31,914 nucleotides of DNA. It comes from CAYQCN01 sp964415975 (GTDB lineage: Bacteria; Patescibacteriota; Saccharimonadia; QS-5-54-17). The notes below the pieces were generated by a model. That model worked only from the letters and a program-made list of their open reading frames with translations, did no database searches and was not told the origin of the DNA. The DNA is taken from contig CAYQCN010000006.1 in NCBI GenBank assembly GCA_964415975.1, positions 1 to 31,914 of the forward strand, in the 5' to 3' direction. Below are positions 1 to 7,692 of this stretch, piece after piece. The position numbers and the translations under genes were made by a program. How positions within the stretch are numbered: position 1 is the first letter of the stretch; each line of letters begins with the position of its first letter.

Positions 1-117
1 CGAACCCGATAGTCGCGAAGCGACGGGTTCGTAAGGAAGGAGTATCGCAGAAGCTTGCTTCGAGCATGCGAGGAAGGCGCATCGAGCGCTAGCGAGATGA
101 TCCCGCCGGGGTCACCA
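1..117 (+). other. GC-rich structured block ending in a tRNA-like 3' module
   Basis: The block opens with an inverted repeat, CGAACCCG at 1-8 pairing with CGGGTTCG at 24-31, with an inner TCGC-GAA-GCGA hairpin. Positions 100-117 read ATCCCGCCGGGGTCACCA. This resembles the end of a T-arm, a 7-base acceptor strand (CGGGGTC), a discriminator A and CCA. CGGGTTCG at 24-31 resembles the 5' half of the same T-arm, so about 68 bases (32-99), containing small hairpins such as GAAGC-TT-GCTTC, separate the two halves. No intact cloverleaf can be drawn inside the window because the sequence starts here. It could be a tRNA with an insertion, an attachment-site-like tRNA fragment, or an intergenic repeat. 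The assignment is tentative. Confidence 0.35.
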
Positions 118-281
118 TTAGCAAATATAATAGCCCCGCTAGGAGTGGCCTTATTTTCTAGTTGCGTATGCGATGAGAGTCGAACTCGCAGCGTTTAGAT
201 TAGTGCCAAATCTTTTGATTTCTAAAATAAATAGTTAATAGTTAGATGATTCGGTTTGGCCAAAAATACTTAAAAACATAT
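118..281. other. AT-rich spacer, no gene seen
   Basis: No credible coding frame is visible. A weak 5-bp hairpin (CCGCT-AGG-AGTGG) followed by a T-rich stretch lies near 135-157 and could end a plus-strand transcript from the structured block to its left. On the minus strand, GAGTTCGACTCTC near 175-187 imitates a tRNA T-arm, but the stem is only three pairs and there is no matching acceptor strand, so no tRNA is called. Confidence 0.4.
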
Positions 282-668
282 CTAGCCCACTATCTTGCTG
301 ATAAGATCTACCAACTTATTGGGCGTAATGTCGGCTTTGATTAGGTAGCCATCGGCACGCGACTCCATCGCTCGACGCGATTCATCGCTTTGGGCTAAGT
401 TTGTCAGAATTACTATCTTGGTGTCAGGAAGCTTGGATCCGTCTTCACCTCTTAGCTCTTTTAGCACTTCTATACCTAGCATCTCTGGCATCATTATATC
501 TAGTAAGATTAAATCGTAATTGCCTTGCCTACCTTTATCTAGACCCTCTTTTCCGTCATATGCAACTTCGACTTTATAACCGTGTTTTTTCAAGACATGT
601 GTGTACATGTCGACCATAAAAGGATCGTCTTCGATAAATAGTATGGATTTGTTTGCTGCATCTGTCAT
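282..668 (-). CDS. Stand-alone response regulator receiver (CheY-like) protein
   Basis: A single receiver domain of 128 residues fills the protein. All key positions are present: acidic pair D14/D15, phosphoacceptor D57 in LLDIMMP, switch threonine T89 and lysine K111. There is no DNA-binding or enzymatic output domain, so it must act through protein contacts, like CheY or Spo0F-type relays. The start lies 3 bases after the stop of the upstream histidine kinase, with an AGAGG ribosome-binding sequence inside the kinase's 3' end. The two therefore form a cognate two-component pair by position. The regulated process is not visible from sequence. Confidence 0.93.
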   Translation of the reverse strand: MTDAANKSILFIEDDPFMVDMYTHVLKKHGYKVEVAYDGKEGLDKGRQGNYDLILLDIMMPEMLGIEVLKELRGEDGSKLPDTKIVILTNLAQSDESRRAMESRADGYLIKADITPNKLVDLISKIVG

Positions 669-671
669 TTT

Positions 672-2174
672 TTAGCCTCTATATAATGAATGGTTCTTTA
701 TCCAGCCGTGTACGCCACGGGTTATTTTATCATTATCGTCATCCTCTGCTTGCTTTGCAACTGTTGGAAGCTCAAACGTAAAAGTACTGCCCTCACCTTC
801 TTTTGACTCTACCTGAATGCTGCCACCGTGTGCCTCGATGATGGTTTTTGACATATATAAGCCTAGCCCAGTGCCCCTGTGAGAGGTCCTGGTTCTGTGC
901 GAGCGGTAGAACTTGGTAAATAACTTACCTATAGCATTAGGCGGCATGCCAACCCCATGATCTCGCACAGCTGTTTTAACCATCTTATACTGTTTGTCGT
1001 ACCACACATCGATTTCGATCGACTGACCAGATTCGCTGTATTTGATTGCGTTATCTATAAGGTTTGTTAACACCTCTGTAATACTGACGCGGTCGGCCGC
1101 AACATTGGGAGTATCGTCTTCGATTTTTGTCGCTATAGTTTTATTTTGTGCCAGAGCTTTTTGGTTTAGCTCCGTTGCTACTGATTCGACGATATCTGAC
1201 CAAGACAAGGTTTCTAGGTCTAGGTTTAGTTCACCGTGTTCTATGTGTGATACGTGTAATATGTTGTTAATGGAGCCTGCAAGTTGTCCGGCCGATATGT
1301 CAAGCTTACGGATAAACTCCTTATATTCGGGTTCTAGCTGATCGGCCAGCTCATTATCAAGTATCTCTATGTAGCCCTTTATTACCGTGACGGGTGTCCT
1401 TAGCTCGTGTGCGGCTAGCGCAACAAAGTCTAGCTTCATATCTTCTATTTGCTGCTCCTCTGTTCTATTGTGAAAGGTTACAAGTACGCGTACTCCATTT
1501 GGGTCGGCGCCAGTGTAGAGTGCATCGACATCCAATGATAGCGAGTACTCGTTGCTTTGTGCATATTTAAGACCTTCCCACTGCTGCTGCTCCATGTCTT
1601 TTCCAAGTTGGTAGCACTCATCAACCCATTCACTCAGCATGAGTTTTTTGTTGTGAGCCAGAGGGAGTACATCATTAATATGTTTGCCTGCCACATCGTC
1701 AATGCCAAGACCGGTAATATCACTGGCTGCTCGGTTGAACAGGATTATATGTTTGTTACTGTCTAGTGCCAGTACACCGTCTTTGATCGAGTTTAATATC
1801 ATGCGAAGCCTGTTAGCCTCAGCATGCATGACGTCGGTTTCAGCTTCTGAGCGCGACTTTAATTCCTCTATTTTTTCTGCGACCTTGTCAAGTTCTGTAC
1901 TAATCATCTTATAGCCACTGGGAAGTTTGGCTTCAGTTTTTTTGAGTGGAGTGCCGCTAGCAATTGCTTGTATACGACCACTAATTTTGATTAATGATTT
2001 TTTTAAAACAAAATAGTGGCTTATCGCTAGCAGAGTGGCTATTATTATTGCTAAAGCTACGAGCCAGCTGTCCGGATCAACCCCATAGGCAAACAGGGCT
2101 ACAATCAATATAATCGGCAATCCGTGTGACAGCATGAGTGATGCCAAAACTGTTGATTGCCATAAATCTTTCAT
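672..2174 (-). CDS. Membrane PAS-domain sensor histidine kinase
   Basis: The protein has 500 residues from the chosen start. Two hydrophobic spans lie near residues 10-57, separated by a very short loop, so there is little extracellular sensor. A HAMP-like linker and a PAS domain (about 120-240) follow. Next is HisKA with the phosphoacceptor H256 in AAHELRTP, then an ATPase domain with the N box (LIDNAIKYSE, N375), G1 (DHGVGMP) and G2 (RGTGLGLYMSK). The catalytic core is complete. I chose the ATG at 2174 because it overlaps the stop of the YerB-like gene (TGATG), the usual signature of translational coupling. A start 14 codons upstream is possible but would run deeper into that gene. Phosphotransfer to the adjacent receiver protein is inferred from position. 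Confidence 0.93.
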   Translation of the reverse strand: MKDLWQSTVLASLMLSHGLPIILIVALFAYGVDPDSWLVALAIIIATLLAISHYFVLKKSLIKISGRIQAIASGTPLKKTEAKLPSGYKMISTELDKVAEKIEELKSRSEAETDVMHAEANRLRMILNSIKDGVLALDSNKHIILFNRAASDITGLGIDDVAGKHINDVLPLAHNKKLMLSEWVDECYQLGKDMEQQQWEGLKYAQSNEYSLSLDVDALYTGADPNGVRVLVTFHNRTEEQQIEDMKLDFVALAAHELRTPVTVIKGYIEILDNELADQLEPEYKEFIRKLDISAGQLAGSINNILHVSHIEHGELNLDLETLSWSDIVESVATELNQKALAQNKTIATKIEDDTPNVAADRVSITEVLTNLIDNAIKYSESGQSIEIDVWYDKQYKMVKTAVRDHGVGMPPNAIGKLFTKFYRSHRTRTSHRGTGLGLYMSKTIIEAHGGSIQVESKEGEGSTFTFELPTVAKQAEDDDNDKITRGVHGWIKNHSLYRG

Positions 2175-3244
2175 CAGTAAGATACCGTTCGATCGGTTGG
2201 CAATACCGATATCCAACTACTACCTTTATTTAGAGGGAGTGCTTTGCCGTCTTTATCTAATATTTCGAACCTATCACTGTAGCTTGACTGTCGCCAAGTG
2301 GCCTCCGTTACTTTGCCGTTATTGAATACGAGCGCCTCCCCGCTGCCGATATTGTCCAGTACAGTATATTGACCATCTTGACTCGCATTCATCTTGGCGA
2401 CGATAAGGTTATCTACGCTGATTTGCTGGTTCGTACCTGCATCAATGTGGCTTTGCCCTGCAAGGTACCTTTTATAACTGTTGTTATCTCGACTATAATC
2501 AAATCGGGCTTGGTACTGACTACTTGAAAAGTCAATAGTTATGCTTGTAGCATTCGGTTCTTGGGCCGGATCTGCATCTTGCCAGCTAAAATCTTTGATG
2601 TTGCTATTGGTGAACCCTAGACTATTTTGCAAATTACGCAACTGACCCATATCCGCATACATGTTGTGCGGTGCCGGTCTATCTCCTCTTCTAGAGTAGG
2701 GTCCAGGGTGATCGAATTGATCTAGGTCTTTTGCTCCGCGATTACTCAGCATTTGAAGCGCCTCCGCGCTACCACCTACGTGCGCGATTGGAGCATCAAA
2801 GCCCATAACCCAATCCACAAAATACGGCCTCATGCTACGTATAGGGCCGGTTGTTTGAGGTATGTCGTATTGATAAAGAGCTAAGTAGCGTGTAATGCCG
2901 CCTTCTGATACTGTCTCGAACACAATGTCAGCAGAGCCCAAGCCAGTTTGCGGCCTGGCATTAGGGGAGTTTTCTATCAAGACCCCTGTGATCGGTTTGG
3001 CGGCCTCTTCGGGCTCTACCTCATGACCTCTAAGTGGGGCAGGTACGGTTTTAGGTTCTGGTGGCTCCTCTTCGGTCGATACAGTCTTGTCATTTGCGCG
3101 GCTTTCTATATTTGGATCATCAGGGTTTGTCAGGGCGTAGACCGATGCTCCGACTGCTAATATAGCTAACGCAACTGTGCCATGTTTCCAGTAGCTTTGA
3201 AGCCAGTTTTTGAATTTATTTTCTTTTTTTGAATGACCGTGCAT
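2174..3244 (-). CDS. DUF3048 (YerB-like) membrane-anchored extracytoplasmic protein
   Basis: The protein has 356 residues with a basic N-terminus, one membrane span near residues 23-39, an acidic/proline linker, and then the DUF3048 region. The family signature is seen as GVLIENSPNARPQTGL, ADIVFETVSEGGITR and GPIRSMRPY. YerB-family proteins are extracytoplasmic and of unknown biochemical role. There is no lipobox cysteine, so anchoring is by the membrane helix. The gene starts 20 bases after gltX and its stop overlaps the kinase start by one base, so the gene probably shares an operon with gltX and the two-component pair. A GATAAT-like element at 3253-3258 may give it extra transcription. Confidence 0.88.
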   Translation of the reverse strand: MHGHSKKENKFKNWLQSYWKHGTVALAILAVGASVYALTNPDDPNIESRANDKTVSTEEEPPEPKTVPAPLRGHEVEPEEAAKPITGVLIENSPNARPQTGLGSADIVFETVSEGGITRYLALYQYDIPQTTGPIRSMRPYFVDWVMGFDAPIAHVGGSAEALQMLSNRGAKDLDQFDHPGPYSRRGDRPAPHNMYADMGQLRNLQNSLGFTNSNIKDFSWQDADPAQEPNATSITIDFSSSQYQARFDYSRDNNSYKRYLAGQSHIDAGTNQQISVDNLIVAKMNASQDGQYTVLDNIGSGEALVFNNGKVTEATWRQSSYSDRFEILDKDGKALPLNKGSSWISVLPTDRTVSY

Positions 3245-3264
3245 ACTTAAGCATTATCTCATAT

Positions 3265-4671
3265 TTAGTCAATATCCAAAACTTTCTGCAGCCTGCGCAG
3301 AGTTGCCCTCTTGCCGATTAGGTTTAGCGTCTCAAACAGTCCCGGTGCAGCAGTTTGGCCGGTAACAGTTATTCGTATTATTTGAAACATTTGTCCAGTT
3401 TTAACATCAAGCTCATCACTAAGAGCTCTTAAGCGCTGCTCAAGATCCTCTATGTTAAAGTTGGAGTCTTTTAGCGTACTAATTATTTTTGGCGTCAAGT
3501 CTTTAGCCACGCTTGTATCTAGTTTGTCGGGATATTCTTCTGGGTCTGTAAAGAAGAACCACGACACATCAGGTAGTTCGCCCAGGTATTTAAGCCGATC
3601 ATGTATAAGTGATAGTACGTTTTTCTTGTAATCATTACTGTATTCTTGAGCCGCTTTAGGCCAGAATGGCTCTGCTTGCTCTGTCAAATTTTCTAAACTA
3701 GCTCTCCTTAGATGGTGGCCACTCATCCAGTTGAGCCTTTGCTGGTCAAATATGGCCGGGCTTTTATGTATCCTTTTTAGCTCAAATTTATCTATTAACT
3801 CGTCTATGCTGAAAAGTTCCTGCGTTGAACCATCATTCCAGCCAAGAGTTGCCAGAAAGTTAATCAGACCCTCGGCAGGATACCCAAGATCTCTATATTC
3901 TAAAGCTCCAAGAGCTCCATGACGTTTACTTAATTTGGCTCTGTCCGAGCCAAGTACGGGTGGCACATGCACAAATTGTGGAGGATTCCACCCCAGGGCC
4001 GAATACAGTTGCAAGAATTTAGGAGTTGAAGATAAAAACTCATCACCACGCAGCACGTGCGTTATATCCATCTTATGATCATCTATTACATTGGCGAAAT
4101 TGTAAGTCGGCCAGCCATCAGACTTAATGCAGACGTAGTCATCCAGGGTGGCACCTGAGTGTTGCTGATATCCATACACTGTGTCCTCCCAGGACGGATC
4201 AAAATCTTGGTCGATAGCTAAACGCAGAACATGCGGCTGCCCTAAGTCTCCATCCGTCTTGAGCTTGTTTCGATCAACCTTAAAAGGCTGCTTAGCTTTT
4301 TGAGCGGCTTTGCGCATTTGAGCTAGTTCTTCAGGGGGTGTCCAGTCCCTGTATAGCTTGCCCTCGCTTAGTAATTGATCGGCATATTTTTTATATATAT
4401 CTAATCTTTCAGATTGCACATATGGTCCATAACCCCCTCCGTTTTGCGGGCCCTCATCCCACTTTACGCCTAGCCAATTTAGACTTTCCATAATATATTC
4501 AGCTGCACCCTCGACAAGTCTTTCCTGGTCTGTGTCCTCAAATCTTAGTACAAACACTCCTCCAGTATGCTTTGCAAACAGCCAGTTAAATAGTGCGGTC
4601 CTAAGTCCGCCCACGTGCATGAATCCAGTGGGGCTAGGCGCAAATCGCACCCTAGTATTTTCGTTTTTCAT
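3265..4671 (-). CDS. gltX: Glutamyl-tRNA synthetase
   Basis: The protein has 468 residues, the normal size for bacterial GluRS, a class I aminoacyl-tRNA synthetase that charges tRNA-Glu in the cytoplasm. The N-terminal RFAPSPTGFMHVGG carries the HIGH-type motif (H19) and KLSKRHG (from K246) is the KMSKS-type loop. The GWPTYNFANVIDDH segment is typical of the catalytic domain. The cysteine-based zinc knot of E. coli GluRS is absent, as in many bacteria. Whether it also charges tRNA-Gln cannot be told from this window. TAGACT-N17-TAAACT lies just upstream, with TAAACT 7 bases before the ATG and no Shine-Dalgarno sequence, so a leaderless mRNA is likely. It is probably the first gene of the operon with the YerB-like protein, kinase and receiver. 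Confidence 0.97.
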   Translation of the reverse strand: MKNENTRVRFAPSPTGFMHVGGLRTALFNWLFAKHTGGVFVLRFEDTDQERLVEGAAEYIMESLNWLGVKWDEGPQNGGGYGPYVQSERLDIYKKYADQLLSEGKLYRDWTPPEELAQMRKAAQKAKQPFKVDRNKLKTDGDLGQPHVLRLAIDQDFDPSWEDTVYGYQQHSGATLDDYVCIKSDGWPTYNFANVIDDHKMDITHVLRGDEFLSSTPKFLQLYSALGWNPPQFVHVPPVLGSDRAKLSKRHGALGALEYRDLGYPAEGLINFLATLGWNDGSTQELFSIDELIDKFELKRIHKSPAIFDQQRLNWMSGHHLRRASLENLTEQAEPFWPKAAQEYSNDYKKNVLSLIHDRLKYLGELPDVSWFFFTDPEEYPDKLDTSVAKDLTPKIISTLKDSNFNIEDLEQRLRALSDELDVKTGQMFQIIRITVTGQTAAPGLFETLNLIGKRATLRRLQKVLDID

Positions 4672-4678
4672 ACCAGTC

Positions 4679-4707
4679 AGTTTAAAACAGAATAAATTTA
4701 AAGTCTA
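4679..4707 (-). promoter_or_regulatory. Predicted leaderless promoter of gltX
   Basis: On the minus strand a TAGACT -35-like box and a TAAACT -10 (4679-4684) are separated by 17 bases. The -10 ends 7 bases before the gltX ATG, so transcription should begin at or next to the start codon. No ribosome-binding sequence fits in between. Confidence 0.55.
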
Positions 4708-4726
4708 AATATTAGTTTGATAGTAG

Positions 4727-5740
4727 CTACATGCTGCTTGCTATTCTTACTACCTCATCTTTTTGCAGTTCGGCCTCACTCTCTATTTTGTAAAATATAC
4801 CTCGGTTTACCCAAGCAGCATTACCATTGCCATAGGTATATATAGTAAGACCTCCCTCTCTATAAGTTTCGTATCGAGGAGTTTGTTGGCGAACATAATT
4901 GTCAAGTAGACCTTGTGAGTCCCAGTCGGTACTGCTTTGGGCTATATCAATATACCCATCTTCAGATCCAAAACTAATCACCAGTTTGCCAGGACCGTAA
5001 GCTACGGGTCCCTGGAAGCTGTATCCGTTTGGTGTGTAGCCAGGAAGTTGTGCATCAATTTCTGCATTATTTGCAGCGACCCTAACAGCAATATTGGGAT
5101 AATTCAGATAAGTGGTATATCCTGCCAGTAGCAGCATACTCAAGCTTAAGGCTCCAATTTGTACCAACTTGCCCTGTTTCAAGCGAGCAAGAAAAGATTT
5201 ATTCGCAGTTTTACTTTGTTTGTTTGAACCTTGGTCCATAATGCGGTCCAAATCTGTAGCTGGCGATTTGTGATTGTCTTCAGCCTCATAATTTAGAGTT
5301 TGACTGTGATTGTTTTCAGTTTCAGTCTCAGCAGATTTAAGTGTATAAGTCTGGTGGGGCTCCATTGTTGTCGGCTGACTTATATTTTTGGCAGGTTTAC
5401 TTGGCGTGTAGCTTTGGGAATAATTTTTTTGATCAGTTTCTGGCTTTGGCTGGTTAAATACTTTCGTTTGCTGTGGTCCCGTGATGTCGCCACCTAGCTT
5501 TATATCAGAGCCAATCTGAGCTTTGTGCTCTTGGCTGTGCGAGTCTTCAAACTGGTTGGACAGGTCTAGTACGTAACTGCTGGTGTTTTGGCTGTGGTAT
5601 TTAGGTTCTGTAGGTTCTGGTGGCTGGTGGCTGCTTTGGAATTTTCGCAATCTTTCGGCCGCCTGCTTGCCACAATTCTCGCAAAACATGCGACCATTTA
5701 TAGTTGCGGTTTTATCTTGCTGGCATGTTTGACATTTCAT
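4727..5740 (-). CDS. Zinc-ribbon protein with low-complexity linker, one membrane span and extracytoplasmic domain
   Basis: The protein has 337 residues. The N-terminus holds a zinc ribbon with C3, C6, C20 and C23. A long hydrophilic segment rich in S, T, Q, N, K and P follows (about 30-190). A membrane helix (about 195-210) is followed by a C-terminal domain of about 125 residues, presumed outside the cell. That domain is reminiscent of the DUF4367-type folds seen in surface proteins, but I cannot name it firmly. The topology puts the zinc ribbon inside and the globular domain outside. TAAAAT lies exactly 6 bases before the ATG and no ribosome-binding sequence is seen. The function is unknown. 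Confidence 0.85.
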   Translation of the reverse strand: MKCQTCQQDKTATINGRMFCENCGKQAAERLRKFQSSHQPPEPTEPKYHSQNTSSYVLDLSNQFEDSHSQEHKAQIGSDIKLGGDITGPQQTKVFNQPKPETDQKNYSQSYTPSKPAKNISQPTTMEPHQTYTLKSAETETENNHSQTLNYEAEDNHKSPATDLDRIMDQGSNKQSKTANKSFLARLKQGKLVQIGALSLSMLLLAGYTTYLNYPNIAVRVAANNAEIDAQLPGYTPNGYSFQGPVAYGPGKLVISFGSEDGYIDIAQSSTDWDSQGLLDNYVRQQTPRYETYREGGLTIYTYGNGNAAWVNRGIFYKIESEAELQKDEVVRIASSM

Positions 5741-5746
5741 TTGTGT

Positions 5747-5752
5747 ATTTTA
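5747..5752 (-). promoter_or_regulatory. -10-like box, leaderless start of the zinc-ribbon gene
   Basis: TAAAAT on the minus strand is followed by six bases (ACACAA) and then the ATG at 5740. This spacing would place the first transcribed base at the start codon. The -35 region is poor. Confidence 0.5.
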
Positions 5753-5792
5753 TCGTATTAATTTTTTAGTTCTTATAGTTATATAGGTAAAA

Positions 5793-6620
5793 TTATATCT
5801 TAGATTGCCGCGAGTGCAAACTCTTATAAACTCTTAGCATAAACTTAGGGATTGCAAGCTGTCTGCGCCAACGAGAAGGTTCAAGCATCAGCCGCCATAA
5901 CCACTCAAGACCTGTTTTTTGCATAAATTTAGGTGCTTTGCGGCGCTGCCCTCCAAACTGCCTATAGTCGAATGTGCCTCCTTCACCTATGAATATCCCT
6001 TTATCAAGCTTCTTGGCAAGTCTTTGAGCTAAATATTCCTGGCGAGGAAAACCAATCCCTATTAGCACTATGTCTGGTTTTTTTAATTTTAGATTTTCTA
6101 CGAGCTGCAGTTCTAGCCTGCTTGAGAACTCTCCGCTATCATCTTTCCCGGCACTTGAGCCAACAATTTTTAATCCCGGGATTTGACTGGAGAGGTGCTC
6201 GGCTGTGGCTGTGATCTTTTGATTTAAGGGTGAGCCTACAAGATAAACTGTTTTGTTGTTTTTTGCTGCCATTTCTAGCAGTGGCCAGGTGAAGTTTGTG
6301 CCGGCAAATTTCTCTGGTAAAACCTTGTTTAGTTTTTGCGGCCTAAAGACAATGTCGGACCCGGTCTTAATTAGCTGCCATAGAGAGCCACTAGTATTCT
6401 GAAAATAAGCTGCCCACTGCAGGGCTACACCATCGGGTAAAGCCATCCAGGCGTCGTTTAGCACTTTCTGATGCTTTGTCGATCTGAAAAATTCTACATA
6501 TGGCTTTACTACATAATGAGGTTCATCTGTATTGTTGATAATTCGGTCTATAGCCTCTTCTATGGTATAGGCATCGATTTTCACGCCAAGTATTGTTTTT
6601 TGCTTATTTGTTTTGGCCAT
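5793..6620 (-). CDS. WecG/TagA/CpsF-family glycosyltransferase (GT26-like)
   Basis: The protein has 275 residues. Family members add the second sugar to an undecaprenyl-linked precursor for wall teichoic acid or related polymers. Recognisable blocks are LPDG (D63, matching the conserved active-site aspartate), KPDIVLIGIGFPRQE, GEGGTFDYRQFGGQ, RRKAP and the C-terminal EWLWRL...EPSRWRRQ. The usual TPNPE-type motif is changed to KPYVE at 39-43, so the conserved Thr and Asn are replaced, and the following segment is about four residues short. Its start overlaps the end of the upstream GT4 gene by 17 bases, and mreB leads the same operon. A role in cell-wall glycopolymer synthesis is inferred. The altered motif may mean a different sugar or acceptor. 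Confidence 0.88.
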   Translation of the reverse strand: MAKTNKQKTILGVKIDAYTIEEAIDRIINNTDEPHYVVKPYVEFFRSTKHQKVLNDAWMALPDGVALQWAAYFQNTSGSLWQLIKTGSDIVFRPQKLNKVLPEKFAGTNFTWPLLEMAAKNNKTVYLVGSPLNQKITATAEHLSSQIPGLKIVGSSAGKDDSGEFSSRLELQLVENLKLKKPDIVLIGIGFPRQEYLAQRLAKKLDKGIFIGEGGTFDYRQFGGQRRKAPKFMQKTGLEWLWRLMLEPSRWRRQLAIPKFMLRVYKSLHSRQSKI

Positions 6621-7692
6621 AGAGTGAAACGTGATATTTAATTTTCTCTACGAATCTTTGCGTGTGAAATTTTTCAGCTTGCTGTCTTAACTTTTCAGAA
6701 TCAAAGTTTGTTGCCTCCGCTTGATTTATTGCTTGATTTAGATCTTTAGGAGTTTGGAGTTGGAAGAGTATGCCGGTTTGGCCGTGACTCACAGTCTCAG
6801 TTACGCCGCCAAAACCGTAGGCAATTACCGGTGTTCCTAGAGCCATTGCCTCAACTGGAGCTATGCCGAAATCTTCTTTGTTTGGAAAGATCAGCCCTTT
6901 GGCTTTAGCCACTGTTTCATCTCTTTCTTGCCTATTTAAGAAGCCGACAAATTCAATATTATCGCCTGCTATCTCTAGCAACCGATTATAATCTGGCCCA
7001 TCGCCAATGACTTTAAGCTTTTTGCCCGATATATTAAATGCCTCAATAGCAAGATCGATCCTCTTGTATGGCGTGAGCATGCCTAGTGTTATGTAATAAT
7101 CTTCTTTAGAATTATTTTTTATGGCTGGCATTTCTACAGGAGGATGTAATACTTCGGCCTCCCTCCTGTAAAATTTATCAATTCTTTGAGCGGTTGTGTT
7201 TGAGTTGGCCAAAAATTTATCTACTCTGGCTGCTCCTGCGTAGTCCCAAAGTCGGAACTTTTTTGCTTGTCGCCGTATATAGCTGCGCCTTATTGGTCCT
7301 ACGTTTTGCTCATCTAAATATTGGGGCCAATAGTCCCAGACAAATCTTGCGGGGGTATGACAGTAGCAAATATGATGAGTTGTCTCTGGAGTAATTATAT
7401 TTTTAGTAAAAGCCGAAGATGAAGACAACACTAAATCAAAATTACTAAAATCCCAGCTCTCTATTGCTGAAGGAATTAAGGGAAGAGTATAGCGACTTCT
7501 ATATTTAACCTGTTTCGGTAAGCGCTGTAATTGGCTAGTATATATTCTGTCACTATCATAAGGGAACAGTTTTTGGTTGTGAATGAGAGTATAGATTGGT
7601 GCATCCGGGAAAGTTTCGGCCATCACTTCCAAGACCTTTTCCGCTCCGCCCCTCTTAGTGTTCAACCAGTCATGCACCAGTGCTATCTTCAT
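6604..7692 (-). CDS. GT4-family glycosyltransferase
   Basis: The protein has 362 residues with two Rossmann-like halves. The N-terminus has the acceptor-side loop LVHDWLNTKRGGAEKV. The C-terminal half has the donor-binding signature EAMALGTPVIAYGFGG, and KVIGDGPD is typical of GT-B retaining enzymes using nucleotide sugars. The substrate cannot be told. Its ATG overlaps the stop of mreB (ATGA at 7689-7692) and its own end overlaps the TagA-like gene, so the three are translated together. This points to cytoplasmic assembly of a lipid-linked surface glycan coordinated with MreB. Confidence 0.93.
   Translation of the reverse strand: MKIALVHDWLNTKRGGAEKVLEVMAETFPDAPIYTLIHNQKLFPYDSDRIYTSQLQRLPKQVKYRSRYTLPLIPSAIESWDFSNFDLVLSSSSAFTKNIITPETTHHICYCHTPARFVWDYWPQYLDEQNVGPIRRSYIRRQAKKFRLWDYAGAARVDKFLANSNTTAQRIDKFYRREAEVLHPPVEMPAIKNNSKEDYYITLGMLTPYKRIDLAIEAFNISGKKLKVIGDGPDYNRLLEIAGDNIEFVGFLNRQERDETVAKAKGLIFPNKEDFGIAPVEAMALGTPVIAYGFGGVTETVSHGQTGILFQLQTPKDLNQAINQAEATNFDSEKLRQQAEKFHTQRFVEKIKYHVSLYGQNK

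Noticed and set aside
150..200. Minus-strand tRNA T-arm-like sequence GAGTTCGACTCTC
   Set aside because: Only three T-stem pairs form, no CCA follows, and no matching acceptor strand or D-arm is found upstream.
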